Source of the DNA: Oceanospirillaceae bacterium
GTDB lineage: Bacteria; Pseudomonadota; Gammaproteobacteria; Pseudomonadales; Litoribrevibacteraceae
DNA: 64,000 nt
Assembly (NCBI GenBank): GCA_015665455.1
Contig: JADFAD010000012.1
Span: 134,190-198,189 of the forward strand
Direction of reading: 5' to 3'
The position numbers were made by a program, and so were the translations under genes. Below the pieces are notes generated by a model that did not search any database, was not told the DNA's origin, and saw only the letters and a program-made list of their open reading frames with translations. This document shows, in pieces, positions 36,490 to 44,538 of this stretch (position 1 is its first letter; each line of letters opens with the position of its first letter).

Positions 36490-37533
36490 ATGAAATTACT
36501 CGTAACGCTGCTAAGCGCTATTATGTTGGTGTCCTGCTCTCATGAGCAGGGCACGCATAACCCACAATATTATCCCAATCATTACGCAGAAGACGGTACG
36601 TTTCGAAACCCTTACCTTGAAGAAAGTGAAAAGTCATTAATTCAATTTCTTTGGGCGCGTTCAACCACCGATTGGTCGGACTGGTCTGGCCATGAAATGA
36701 AGGTCTCGCCCGTTACTCTCGACCCTCAGTTGATTCATCAAACGAACCATCCGATTCCTCGTGTTAGTTGGATAGGGCATTCCACCGTATTAATTCAATA
36801 TAAAGATACAGCCGTACTCACTGATCCGGTTTTCTCAGATAGAGCATCACCTTTTAGTTTTGCGGGGCCTAAACGCACCTTTAAACCCGCAGTGCCGCTG
36901 GAGCAACTCCCCAAGATTGATTACGTGGTTATCTCTCATAGCCACTATGACCACTTAGACGTGGATACCGTAGAACAATTGGGCGACAAGGTCACTTGGC
37001 TTGTGCCATTGAATATGAAAGCTTGGTTTGAAGCCCAAGGTGTAACGCAGGTGGTCGAACTGGATTGGTGGCAAACCTACACCGAAGGGGATGTAACACT
37101 CCGTCTTACGCCATCCCAGCACTGGTCTAACCGCTCAGTCTGGGATAAAAATGAAATACTGTGGGGCTCATGGCAAATAGAAATCGATGACTTTAATAGT
37201 TGGTTTGGTGGTGACACCGGTTACAACCCATACCAATTCAAAGAGATTGGAGACAAGCTAGGGCCGTTTGATTTTGCAATGATTCCCATCGGTGCCTATG
37301 AGCCAAGGTGGTTCATGAAAAACATGCACGTTAATCCTATGGATGCCGTCAAAATTCATCAGGACATTAAATCGAATTTATCCATGGGCGTGCATTGGAG
37401 TACGTTCCAATTAACGGCTGAGCAAATCTACGCACCCAAAGACGCATTAGCCGAAGCGCTTCAGAAATTTCCTGATCTCCCCGAGTTTAAAGTGGTTCCT
37501 ATTGGTTCCAGTTTCCAAATAATTGAAAAGTAG
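36490..37533 (+). CDS. RomA/NAPE-PLD-like metallo-beta-lactamase-fold lipoprotein
   Basis: From the ATG at 36490 this has 347 residues and begins with a lipoprotein signal peptide (lipobox LVSC, Cys about residue 16). The hydrolase domain has the metal motif VISHSHYDHLD, a preceding LTDPVF, the distal FGGDTGYNPYQF and later GVHWSTFQLT. This matches the RomA / NAPE-PLD-like branch. The substrate is unknown; some relatives are phospholipases D. It starts seven bases after the ABC1 gene, so the two are cotranscribed, which fits a lipid-linked function. Confidence 0.85.
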   Translation: MKLLVTLLSAIMLVSCSHEQGTHNPQYYPNHYAEDGTFRNPYLEESEKSLIQFLWARSTTDWSDWSGHEMKVSPVTLDPQLIHQTNHPIPRVSWIGHSTVLIQYKDTAVLTDPVFSDRASPFSFAGPKRTFKPAVPLEQLPKIDYVVISHSHYDHLDVDTVEQLGDKVTWLVPLNMKAWFEAQGVTQVVELDWWQTYTEGDVTLRLTPSQHWSNRSVWDKNEILWGSWQIEIDDFNSWFGGDTGYNPYQFKEIGDKLGPFDFAMIPIGAYEPRWFMKNMHVNPMDAVKIHQDIKSNLSMGVHWSTFQLTAEQIYAPKDALAEALQKFPDLPEFKVVPIGSSFQIIEK

Positions 37534-37563
37534 GAAATAATTTCTTTCATTGCAGAAGAACGC

Positions 37564-37591
37564 TTGACCTTACGTAATGAATCTCTATAAT
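37564..37591 (+). promoter_or_regulatory. Promoter of the SRP RNA gene
   Basis: TTGACC (37564-37569) and a perfect TATAAT (37586-37591) are 16 bases apart. They lie just upstream of the 4.5S RNA. Confidence 0.85.
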
Positions 37592-37597
37592 CTGCTC

Positions 37598-37718
37598 CCG
37601 TTGTGGTGGCCTCCATTGGTCCCCTCGCAACAATACACCGTGAACCTGGTCAGGCCCGGAAGGGAGCAGCCACAGCGGTCGACTTGTGTGCCGAGGGTGT
37701 GCTGGTGGAGGTCGCCTC
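37598..37718 (+). ncRNA. ffs: Signal recognition particle 4.5S RNA
   Basis: This is the RNA of the SRP, which binds Ffh. The conserved core is plain: CCTGGTCAGGCCCGGAAGGG with its GGAA tetraloop, AGCAGCCACAGC and GTGTGCCGAGGG. The 5' part (GGTGGCCTCCA) pairs with the 3' part (TGGAGGTCGCC) to close the long hairpin. The ends are estimated to a few bases. A near-consensus promoter lies right upstream. A small hairpin GGAGG-TCG-CCTCC at the 3' end, followed by a T-rich stretch, may end transcription. Confidence 0.93.
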
Positions 37719-38052
37719 CATAACGCCTCTTTTGTTTATACCTCTAAAATCTTCAGTGAATTTCAAAGCTATCGCCAGTATTCACTGTGAGTCAGTATCG
37801 TTTATTTCCAATGACATAAAAAATCAGATCCTTTTTTGTGGCTAAGCAAATAATGATTTGAGGTAAATCCTACCAGTTAAGAACAACATCAAAAACTTCC
37901 TAAATAATACTTTATCTTATCGGTTTCTGTTCGAGGCATATCTCGTCTTCATGTGATGATTAGGTTTTCATGTTTTTGGAGCACAGTTATCTTTGCTAGT
38001 TGAGAAATCAAGCATGGCTGTGAATGAGAGTAATGATAAGCTTTGTGTTTCT

Positions 38053-38068
38053 CTTAGAGTGGGTGTCC
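38053..38068 (+). repeat. Solo right end of the REP-type repeat family
   Basis: CTTAGAGTGGGTGTCC matches the right-end consensus CTTAARRTGGGTGTCC seen at 39383-39398 and 43762-43777. No left end lies within a few hundred bases, so it is a solo or truncated copy. Confidence 0.6.
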
Positions 38069-38100
38069 ATTTGTTTTTGGTTTTATTAGACTTTATCAAT

Positions 38101-39108
38101 TTAGTTTTCAGAAGAAATGCGTGCTATCACCCTTTGAGCCAAACGCTCACTGTAGTCATGTATTTTCCAGTGACCGGGACTCCAGCCTTTAACGAATCGA
38201 TGGAAGTCGGCCCATGCTACATCATAAAGAGGCCGCCACGCTTGTTCGATCAGAGACGGGTACACATCAGGCTGTTTCTGATTTTTTGTTTGGTTCAGGG
38301 CATGATGTAGCTCGTCGAAATAATAATCGAGCAACTCGGTCTCGAAGGTTTTGCAGTCTTCTCCAGGTAGGCAGCTACCTATAAAGTAGGCGACGTCTTT
38401 TATGCCGCAGCCACTGCCCACGTATTGAAAATCCACAGCAGCAACTTTATTTTCATTTTCTGAAAAACAGAAGTTTGCTAGCTTCGCATCGCCATGTACC
38501 AGAGTTTGAAATGGGCAGTCATTTAATAGCTGGTCAATTTTTTGTGCCGCATTTTTTAGGGGTAAATCATCCAGAGCCTGCAGTTCATCTGGTCGGGTGT
38601 CCAAGTGCCAGTAGGTGCCTATGGGCCATAATCCTTCGGTTTTTATTTGATTTTTTCTATCCATAAAGGATGCGTGAAAGTGCGCCAGCCAACTCAGGCA
38701 GGACTTCATTTGTTCAGTAGATGCTTTATTGATTCGTTTAGAAAAACCTTGAGCGTCAAGATCTTCCAGTACTATCAAAAACTGGTTTTCATTCGCTTCC
38801 AGACTATAACACTCTGGCACACGGCATTGATCGTTACACAAGAAGGCATAATCGTGATAGAAAGCACTTTCTGCCTGATAGGACGTAATTTTACGTTGGT
38901 GGGAAAGGTCGGTGTTCCAGCCTCTTGGGTGGGATTGTTGATCAGGTAGCTGTACATGCTTCACCACAATCGAGGATAGTTTACTTCCAATCAATTTATA
39001 ACGGACGATTTCACCATAGCCACTCCAAAGCGATTGGATGCTTTCGGTTTTATACAATTCAGTCGCTGATGTGGTTTCGAGAATAATTCGTTTAAAGTGT
39101 GGGTTCAT
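38101..39108 (-). CDS. Phosphotransferase of the EcKinase/APH fold
   Basis: From the ATG at 39108 the protein has 335 residues and an aminoglycoside-phosphotransferase-like fold. The Brenner-type catalytic motif is [14 protein letters not shown], and the metal Asp is in [20 protein letters not shown]. The N-lobe has VVKHVQLP with its likely ATP Lys. The ecdysteroid kinase-like branch of this superfamily fits best. A longer TTG frame starting inside a repeat element (39159) was rejected. The gene sits between two repeat ends, which suggests it is part of the mobile region. The substrate is unknown. Confidence 0.78.
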   Translation of the reverse strand: MNPHFKRIILETTSATELYKTESIQSLWSGYGEIVRYKLIGSKLSSIVVKHVQLPDQQSHPRGWNTDLSHQRKITSYQAESAFYHDYAFLCNDQCRVPECYSLEANENQFLIVLEDLDAQGFSKRINKASTEQMKSCLSWLAHFHASFMDRKNQIKTEGLWPIGTYWHLDTRPDELQALDDLPLKNAAQKIDQLLNDCPFQTLVHGDAKLANFCFSENENKVAAVDFQYVGSGCGIKDVAYFIGSCLPGEDCKTFETELLDYYFDELHHALNQTKNQKQPDVYPSLIEQAWRPLYDVAWADFHRFVKGWSPGHWKIHDYSERLAQRVIARISSEN

Positions 39109-39160
39109 GAAGCAAGCTATTGAGGTTGAAAACAGTGATTGTATCCAATTGAATAGCAAT

Positions 39161-39398
39161 GGACACCCACCATAAGAACTTTGGCTGATGGTTTTAGGTG
39201 CTGCTATTAACGTTTACGCACAACCTGATTAACACTCTTCAAAAGAGATAAACAACGCGGATTCAGCTGAGGTTTTGGTGTGTTTGACATTAGTGTTTTT
39301 TAACATGTTTTAAAGGCTTCTGGTGTGAATTGAGATTCGAAACAAAGGACGGACAGCTTTGAAACGATAGACTTAAAGTGCTCTTAAGGTGGGTGTCC
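39161..39398 (+). mobile_element. Non-autonomous (MITE-like) copy 1 of the REP-transposase element
   Basis: A 238-base element is bounded by GGACACCCACCATAAG at the left and CTTAAGGTGGGTGTCC at the right. The ends are near-perfect inverted repeats. It carries no gene. Its left ~130 bases are nearly identical to the copy at 39971. Its ends match those around the transposase gene at 42636. Confidence 0.72.
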
Positions 39399-39502
39399 GT
39401 TTGTTTCTAATACGTTTGTTTCTAAGGACGGACAGCTTTGAAACGATAGACTTAAAGTGCTCTTAAGATGGGTGTCCGTTTGTTTGGACAGTTTGTTTGG
39501 AC
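39345..39502 (+). repeat. 79-bp tandem duplication at the right end of copy 1
   Basis: The segment starting AAGGACGGACAGCTTTG at 39345 recurs at 39424, period 79, with near identity. It duplicates the right end plus its flank. Two more short tandem repeats lie inside: CGTTTGTTTCTAA twice (39398-39412, 39413-39427) and a perfect 13-mer GTTTGTTTGGACA twice (39478-39503). Confidence 0.75.
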
Positions 39503-39564
39503 AAGAAGGCAGACCTCCAAGGGCTCAAGACTTGTATGAATTTGGATTTTTTGGAGAATAGATT

Positions 39565-39933
39565 ATGAACGTTATTGCCAAGAATGAAGACGTGATTTCA
39601 AAACTAACAGGTAATGAAACCTTACTAGATGGAGAGGTGAAAGGTCTATCAATTTTTCTAGAAGATGATGACCTTGTAATTACTGTTGATGTGAAAATAA
39701 GAAGAAAAAAAAGTAAATTTAAAAGTATAAAAATAAAGTTTTTGGAAGTAGAAGAATATTCTTTTTATTACGTTGCCAGTATCTTTTTTTACAATATCGA
39801 GAGAGTAAAGTTATTTTCTCTTGAAAGAGGTAACTTTTATCTTTCTTTAGATCCGTATGACGATAAACAGGAAATGGATGAGAGAGACCAAGATTTTATT
39901 ATAAGTAAACGATTGGAATTGATCGTTAACTAA
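39565..39933 (+). CDS. A+T-rich orphan protein between two repeat copies
   Basis: This 122-residue protein has GGAG about nine bases before the ATG, so translation is likely. It is rich in Lys, Phe and Ile, with a strongly basic patch (VKIRRKKSKFKSIKIKF) in the middle and an acidic end. It has no signal peptide or membrane helix and I recognise no family. Its base composition is far more A+T-rich than the neighbours. It lies between two MITE-like copies, which points to horizontal gain. An immunity or defence-type role is possible but not shown. Confidence 0.6.
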   Translation: MNVIAKNEDVISKLTGNETLLDGEVKGLSIFLEDDDLVITVDVKIRRKKSKFKSIKIKFLEVEEYSFYYVASIFFYNIERVKLFSLERGNFYLSLDPYDDKQEMDERDQDFIISKRLELIVN

Positions 39934-39943
39934 TTAAAAAATC

Positions 39944-39960
39944 AATGGGGTCAGAGTAAG
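39944..39960 (+). repeat. Remnant of a second REP-type motif
   Basis: AATGGGGTCAGAGTAAG resembles the GGGGTCAGAGTAA motif often found downstream of Y1 transposases in other bacteria. It abuts the left flank of copy 2 and suggests two repeat families met here. Confidence 0.4.
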
Positions 39961-39970
39961 GAATAGCAAT

Positions 39971-40213
39971 GGACACCCACCATAAGAACTTTGGCTGATG
40001 GTTTTAGGTGCTGCTGCTATTAACGTTTACGCATAACCTGATTAACACTCTTCAAAAAGAGATAAACAACGCGGCTTCAGCTGAGGTTTTGGTGTGCCTG
40101 AAATCTGTCTTTTTGAAGGTTTTTCTAGAGATCGTTAGTTTGTACTGAGATTTGAAGCAAAGATTTGGTTATTGTGAGGTGATAGATAGAACGTTCTGTT
40201 ATAATGGGTGCCC
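39971..40213 (+). mobile_element. Non-autonomous (MITE-like) copy 2 of the REP-transposase element
   Basis: A 243-base element starts GGACACCCACCATAAG and ends TATAATGGGTGCCC. The left half is almost the same as copy 1. The right half (GTGTGCCTGAAATCTG, TTTTTCTAGAGATCGTTAG) matches the right side of the transposase element near 43655-43705. Ten bases (GAATAGCAAT) before the left end are shared with copy 1. Confidence 0.72.
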
Positions 40214-40371
40214 GTTATACTCTTAGTTACATATTACGGGTATCCTTTACGTACTAAGGTGTTAGTTGCTATCAGTATGAAGGAGAAAATGACTGTCTGA
40301 TATCCTACATTCGACGGCTAAAGGTGTCTTTCCGATAGATATCTATAAAATTAGGCCATTGTTCGCATAGC

Positions 40372-40443
40372 GAACCAAGTGAACCAAGTGAACCAAGTGA
40401 ACCAAGTGAACCAAGTGAACCAAGTGAGCCAAGTGAATCAAGT
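40372..40443 (+). repeat. 9-bp tandem repeat at the acyltransferase start
   Basis: GAACCAAGT is repeated eight times (six perfect, then GAGCCAAGT and GAATCAAGT). It encodes VNQ units at the start of the acyltransferase, and each unit contributes an in-frame GTG. Confidence 0.9.
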
Positions 40444-42430
40444 AAATTATTCCAAGCTTTCTTATAGAGCAGAAATCGATGGCTTACGTGCTATCGCAGT
40501 AGTAAGCGTTATTCTCTATCACGCACAAATGGTGCTATTTGGTAGGGATTGGTTTGAGGGAGGGTTCATTGGAGTAGATATCTTCTTTGCGATAAGCGGA
40601 TATCTGATCACTCGAATTATTCTTTCTGAACTTCAAACTAAAGGTTCTTTTAGTTTTTTGAATTTCTACGAACGGCGAGCAAGACGCATACTCCCGATGC
40701 TCTTTGTTGTGATATTTGTATCGACACCCTATGCGTGGCAAAAGTTATTGCCTTCTGAATTTGTCGAGTACGCAGAGAGTATCCTTGCCTCATTATTTTT
40801 TGGATCTAATTTCTTTTTTTACTTCAGTACTACTGAGTATGGTGCTGATAGTGCTCTGCTGAAGCCATTTTTACACACTTGGAGTTTAGGTGTTGAGGAA
40901 CAGTTCTACTTAGTATTTCCATTTATTGCGATCATTGTGTTTAAATTTTTTCGACAACATTTTCTAACTATTATTTTTGGTTTGTCTCTTCTGAGTCTTC
41001 AGTTTGCTGAGTTGATGGAAACTAGAAACTCGGACTTGAACTTCTATTTGCCATTCAGCCGATTTTGGGAGTTGGCAGTAGGCTCTATGCTTGCTTATAG
41101 GGAGTTGAACTCTAAGGCATCGAATGAAAGAATCGGAACGCGGATCTTTCCGATGCTTGGACTCTTTTTGGTTGTCATCAGTATCTTATTTTTTGATAGC
41201 AAAACACCTCATCCAAGCCTCTATACGCTGATTCCGATTGTCGGTGTGGCTCTTATTATTGGCTTTGCTTCAAAGGATGAATTGGTTGGCAAGATATTAG
41301 GAAGTAAGCCTTTTGTTTGGATGGGCTTGGTTAGTTATTCCGCTTATTTATGGCATTTTCCTATTTTTGCTTTCTCTCGTATTCATTCAGAACCAAGTAA
41401 TTATGACAAGATTGGTCTTATATTAGCTACCATCTTTTTATCAATTGTGTCCTATTTCATTATTGAAAGGCCATTTAGAAAGAAAGTAGGTTCAAAAACA
41501 CTCTTTTATATTATTTTTTTAAGTGTAACCAGTGTTGCTGTTGGTGTGTTTTTTACTTGGCACACAGAGGGTTTTAAGGAACGTTATCAATATCAAATAA
41601 ATTTAAATCTGGATAAGAAAGGATATGCACAAGATCATCTGAAATTTGCAGGTAAGATCCACAAAGACTCAAGTTTTGATGATCAAAGTATAAATTTACT
41701 GTTCGTTGGTAATTCGCACGCACGTGATTTGTTATCTGCTTTTCACCAAAACAAATATAAACTTGATGGATTTAATCTAAGACGAGGTCCTGTTGGGCAA
41801 ATTAGTTGTTTTGATCCTAAAGCTCAATCAGATGAAGTGAAGTCCAAATCAGACAGTTTTTATAGTTCTGAAGACTACAAGAAGTCCAATATTATTATCG
41901 TATCTACAAGATTCAGAAAATCACAAGCTTGTATAAGAAAAAAAGAGGTTTTGAGCGATATAGAAGGTTTACGAGCTCTAATAAACAGAGTGTTGATTGA
42001 TGGTAAAAAAGTTGTTGTTTTCGGAAGCAATGTTGAATTTAAAACTTATGGTCCGAAAAAAATTAACCTACTCGATTATCGATTAGAGCAATTGGCGGAC
42101 TCAGTTGGGGGAATATCTAATATTAGAATAGATGATTTTAATTCGCTTGTTGAAACTCTTTCATTTGATACTTATGCTGACAGGAACGTGGGTGTTGAAA
42201 AACTCAATGTGATAGTTGAAGACCTCGCTAAAGATCGTGGAGTTCTGTTTGTAAATAAATATGCATTGAGCTGTTCAGACTTAAATAAGAGTTGTCTCGT
42301 GCTTTCTCCTAATGGAGATAAAGTTTTTTGGGATGCTTCGCATTTTTCAATAAACGGTGCTAGATATATTGGTTCAATTTTGTTGACTGAAGAATTTATT
42401 TCATCGCTTAAGAACTTGGTAATTAATTGA
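40379..42430 (+). CDS. OafA/YrhL-type acyltransferase with SGNH domain
   Basis: This protein of up to 683 residues has an acyltransferase-3 membrane domain (about 30-370). It starts YRAEIDGLRAIAVVSVILYH, continues with FIGVDIFFAISGYLITRII and RRARRILP, and contains the family HTWSLGVEEQFYLVFP. A C-terminal SGNH domain follows, with VGNSHARDLL and DASHFSINGARYIG. It should O-acetylate surface polysaccharide. The first ~20 residues are repeats of Val-Asn-Gln encoded by the 9-bp array, with no Shine-Dalgarno site, so the true start is uncertain. It is flanked by repeat elements, with no polysaccharide genes nearby. Confidence 0.85.
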   Translation: MNQVNQVNQVNQVNQVSQVNQVNYSKLSYRAEIDGLRAIAVVSVILYHAQMVLFGRDWFEGGFIGVDIFFAISGYLITRIILSELQTKGSFSFLNFYERRARRILPMLFVVIFVSTPYAWQKLLPSEFVEYAESILASLFFGSNFFFYFSTTEYGADSALLKPFLHTWSLGVEEQFYLVFPFIAIIVFKFFRQHFLTIIFGLSLLSLQFAELMETRNSDLNFYLPFSRFWELAVGSMLAYRELNSKASNERIGTRIFPMLGLFLVVISILFFDSKTPHPSLYTLIPIVGVALIIGFASKDELVGKILGSKPFVWMGLVSYSAYLWHFPIFAFSRIHSEPSNYDKIGLILATIFLSIVSYFIIERPFRKKVGSKTLFYIIFLSVTSVAVGVFFTWHTEGFKERYQYQINLNLDKKGYAQDHLKFAGKIHKDSSFDDQSINLLFVGNSHARDLLSAFHQNKYKLDGFNLRRGPVGQISCFDPKAQSDEVKSKSDSFYSSEDYKKSNIIIVSTRFRKSQACIRKKEVLSDIEGLRALINRVLIDGKKVVVFGSNVEFKTYGPKKINLLDYRLEQLADSVGGISNIRIDDFNSLVETLSFDTYADRNVGVEKLNVIVEDLAKDRGVLFVNKYALSCSDLNKSCLVLSPNGDKVFWDASHFSINGARYIGSILLTEEFISSLKNLVIN

Positions 42431-42477
42431 TAGTTGAGCTTTTATTAATCGTCTGATAAATTATGGACAGCCATGTT

Positions 42478-42638
42478 AAGAACTTTGGGTGATGGTTTTA
42501 AATTCTGTTTAAATATACAGTTGTTGGTGTTCACTTAACTGAGAGACCAATCCCATAAAAGAACTTTGGCTGATGGTTTTAGGTGCTGTCTAAATATACA
42601 GTTATTGGTATTCACTTAACTGAAAGACCAATCTCATG
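42478..42638 (+). repeat. 81-bp tandem duplication ahead of the transposase gene
   Basis: AAGAACTTTGG plus the following ~70 bases occurs at 42478 and again at 42559. Both copies contain TTCACTTAACTGA and GACCAATC. The second copy leads directly into the transposase start codon. Confidence 0.8.
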
Positions 42639-43607
42639 CCTAAGCCACGCAAAGCTCAAATATCTCTAGATGCTACGCCTTATTATCACTGTGTTTCGCG
42701 CTGCGTAAGGCGAGCTTTTCTGTGTGGTCTTGATCCGTTATCAGGTAAGAGCTATGAACACCGAAGGGGTTGGTTAGAAAACAAATTACTTTCATTACCT
42801 TCAATCTTCTCTATAGAGATCGCAGCTTATGCAATCATGTCTAACCACTATCACGTCGTACTTTATGTGGACGCTGAACGAGCTAAAAATTGGTCAGATT
42901 ATGACGTGGCAGAACGCTGGCATAAACTGTTTCGCGGCTCTCCCATTTCAACGAAGTTTCTAAAACATGAAGCACTTTCTGAAGGCGAACAAATAGTATT
43001 GGATCTATTAATCGCTAAATGGCGTGAGCGTTTGCAAGACATCAGCTGGTTTATGCGGGTGCTGAACGAAGCCATTGCCCGCGAAGCAAATAGAGAAGAT
43101 CAATGCAGCGGCAGGTTCTGGGAGGGGAGATTCAAGAGTCAGGCGCTGTTAGATGAAAAAGCTTTGTTAGCTTGCATGGCCTACGTCGATCTCAATCCTA
43201 TTCGGGCAAAGATGGCTCGAACGCCGGAACATTCGGATCATACTTCGGTTAAAAAACGTTATCAAAAAGCAGTTAAAACCAATGATCCTAATCCTCCTAA
43301 AGAGCAGGTTAGGGGACTGCTTCCGTTTACGGGTTATCCAAATAACGAGCAAAAGAAAGGCTTACCCGTCCCGTTAACTGATTATCTAGCTCTGGTTGAT
43401 TGGACAGGGCGTGTCGTAAGAGATGACAAACGAGGGGCGTTATCAAGCACACTGCCACCAATACTTGATCGGCTCCAGATTGATCAACAAGAATGGCTCA
43501 AGCTGTCTCATGGTTTTGAGAAGGCATACAAAACCTTTGCGGGGGGCTCGAATAAGATGAAATTAGCAAGCCAATTGCTTGGGTATCAACGATTGCGAAC
43601 CACCTGA
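42636..43607 (+). CDS. REP-associated tyrosine transposase (Y1, HUH type)
   Basis: This 323-residue HUH endonuclease belongs to the IS200-like RAYT group. The N-terminus PKPRKAQISLDATPYYHCVS is the family start. The HUH motif is in IMSNHYHVVLYVD, and the catalytic Tyr lies in AYVDLNPIRAKMA, after GRFWEGRFKSQALLDE. Such enzymes nick single-stranded DNA at REP hairpins. The frame is intact. There is no ribosome binding site, and the start codon abuts the 81-base duplication. Related ends flank copies without a gene nearby, so it may act on them in trans. Confidence 0.9.
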   Translation: MPKPRKAQISLDATPYYHCVSRCVRRAFLCGLDPLSGKSYEHRRGWLENKLLSLPSIFSIEIAAYAIMSNHYHVVLYVDAERAKNWSDYDVAERWHKLFRGSPISTKFLKHEALSEGEQIVLDLLIAKWRERLQDISWFMRVLNEAIAREANREDQCSGRFWEGRFKSQALLDEKALLACMAYVDLNPIRAKMARTPEHSDHTSVKKRYQKAVKTNDPNPPKEQVRGLLPFTGYPNNEQKKGLPVPLTDYLALVDWTGRVVRDDKRGALSSTLPPILDRLQIDQQEWLKLSHGFEKAYKTFAGGSNKMKLASQLLGYQRLRTT

Positions 43608-43776
43608 TATATATTCCTTAAATAGATTGAGTGCTCGGTATAGGCTGAGGCTTTGGTGTGCCTAAAATCTGTGTTTTTGAGGGTTTTTCTAGAGATCGTT
43701 AGTTTGAACTGAGATTTGAGACAAAGGACGAATAGTTTTGAGATGATAGACTTAAGTTTTTCTTAAAGTGGGTGTC

Positions 43777-43800
43777 CGCTTTCTTATCCGCTTTCTTATT
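43777..43800 (+). repeat. 12-bp tandem repeat abutting the element's right end
   Basis: CGCTTTCTTATC is followed at once by CGCTTTCTTATT. It begins at the last base of the right end. Similar duplications abut other right ends at 39398, 39478, 45179 and 45224. Confidence 0.75.
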
Positions 43801-43817
43801 CTTTGCTTTCTTCTCAT

Positions 43818-44399
43818 TCATTCTTCCGAAGAACTCAAGAAAAGAGTGAACATGCATTCCGTTAAGGCGTTGGAGAGTTGCTCAATAGTGACAGGAAGAG
43901 ATTTATGTTGAATAGAATAACCATCCAAATACGGCAGTAATATTGAAGCCGCTATTTTGCTTTGTGCTGGGTTATATTCGCCGAGGATCTGACACATCTT
44001 TTCAACGGATTCCATGTAAAACATTTTTAATTGCTCTTCTATTTCTTCATTTCTGGTGCTGAGTGCCCACAGTTCACGAAATACAATGCATTCGTCGCTA
44101 AGCTGGCTTGAATATTGGAGCGCGTAAAAAATGGCTTCTTGAAGCTTTTCTTTTAAGGGTAAATCCTCTGGGCTAGGCGCGTATTCATCGAACAGACCCG
44201 CGCATCGTTCAAAATAATAATTCGCCAATCCGCTCAGTAAAGCAGCTTTATTCTTATAGTAATATTGAACGTTGTTTAAGTTTCTTCCACATAGCGCAGC
44301 AACCTTTCTCATTGTCACTCCGTCTGCTCCAGACTCACGCAGAATACTCAGTGTTGCTGCCAGAATTTCTTTCTTCGTTTCATTACTTTTTTTGCTCAA
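43818..44399 (-). CDS. TetR-family regulator
   Basis: This 193-residue protein has an N-terminal helix-turn-helix (about 10-55; GVTMRKVAALCGRNLNNVQY then YYKNKAALL) and a helical effector domain. It is divergent from a flavodoxin-fold oxidoreductase, which it probably represses. Two near-palindromic sites (TTTGGTCA-N2-TGACTAAA) lie in the gap and are the likely operators. The inducer may be a quinone or electrophile, judging only by the target. Confidence 0.88.
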   Translation of the reverse strand: MSKKSNETKKEILAATLSILRESGADGVTMRKVAALCGRNLNNVQYYYKNKAALLSGLANYYFERCAGLFDEYAPSPEDLPLKEKLQEAIFYALQYSSQLSDECIVFRELWALSTRNEEIEEQLKMFYMESVEKMCQILGEYNPAQSKIAASILLPYLDGYSIQHKSLPVTIEQLSNALTECMFTLFLSSSEE

Positions 44400-44454
44400 G
44401 TTCTTTCACCGTTTAAAAATGGACCTACTGTTATTGCATTGTATTATATATTTA

Positions 44455-44472
44455 TTTGGTCAGTTGACTAAA
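44455..44472. promoter_or_regulatory. TetR operator 1
   Basis: TTTGGTCAGTTGACTAAA is a near-palindrome with 8-base arms. The same pattern recurs at 44508-44525. Confidence 0.72.
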
Positions 44473-44507
44473 TTTTGTCTTGCAGTATCGATGTGATTAA
44501 TATATTT

Positions 44508-44525
44508 TTTGGTCAAGTGACTAAA
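44508..44525. promoter_or_regulatory. TetR operator 2
   Basis: TTTGGTCAAGTGACTAAA differs from operator 1 only in the centre. The two are 53 bases apart and lie between the divergent genes. This one is close to the oxidoreductase start. Confidence 0.72.
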
Positions 44526-44538
44526 AATAGGGGGCGAT

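Larger units (their letters stand above)
42465..43777 (+). mobile_element. Putative autonomous REP-transposase element
   Basis: About 1313 bases run from GGACAGCCATGTTAAGAAC to CTTAAAGTGGGTGTCC and enclose the Y1 transposase gene. Both ends match those of the two ~240-base copies at 39161 and 39971. The left side has an 81-base tandem duplication (42478-42558, 42559-42638), and the right side is followed by a 12-base tandem repeat. The boundaries are defined by comparing copies inside this window. Confidence 0.7.

Noticed and set aside
37603..37845. An 80-codon forward frame starting in the SRP RNA gene
   Set aside because: It overlaps the conserved 4.5S RNA with its own promoter, and the translation matches no protein pattern.
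39109..39159. TTG extension of the phosphotransferase gene into the repeat
   Set aside because: It has no ribosome site, starts in the flank of a mobile element and adds residues not typical of the fold.
40372..40443. A CRISPR-like array
   Set aside because: Units are 9 bases without spacers and lie inside a coding frame, so this is a simple tandem repeat.
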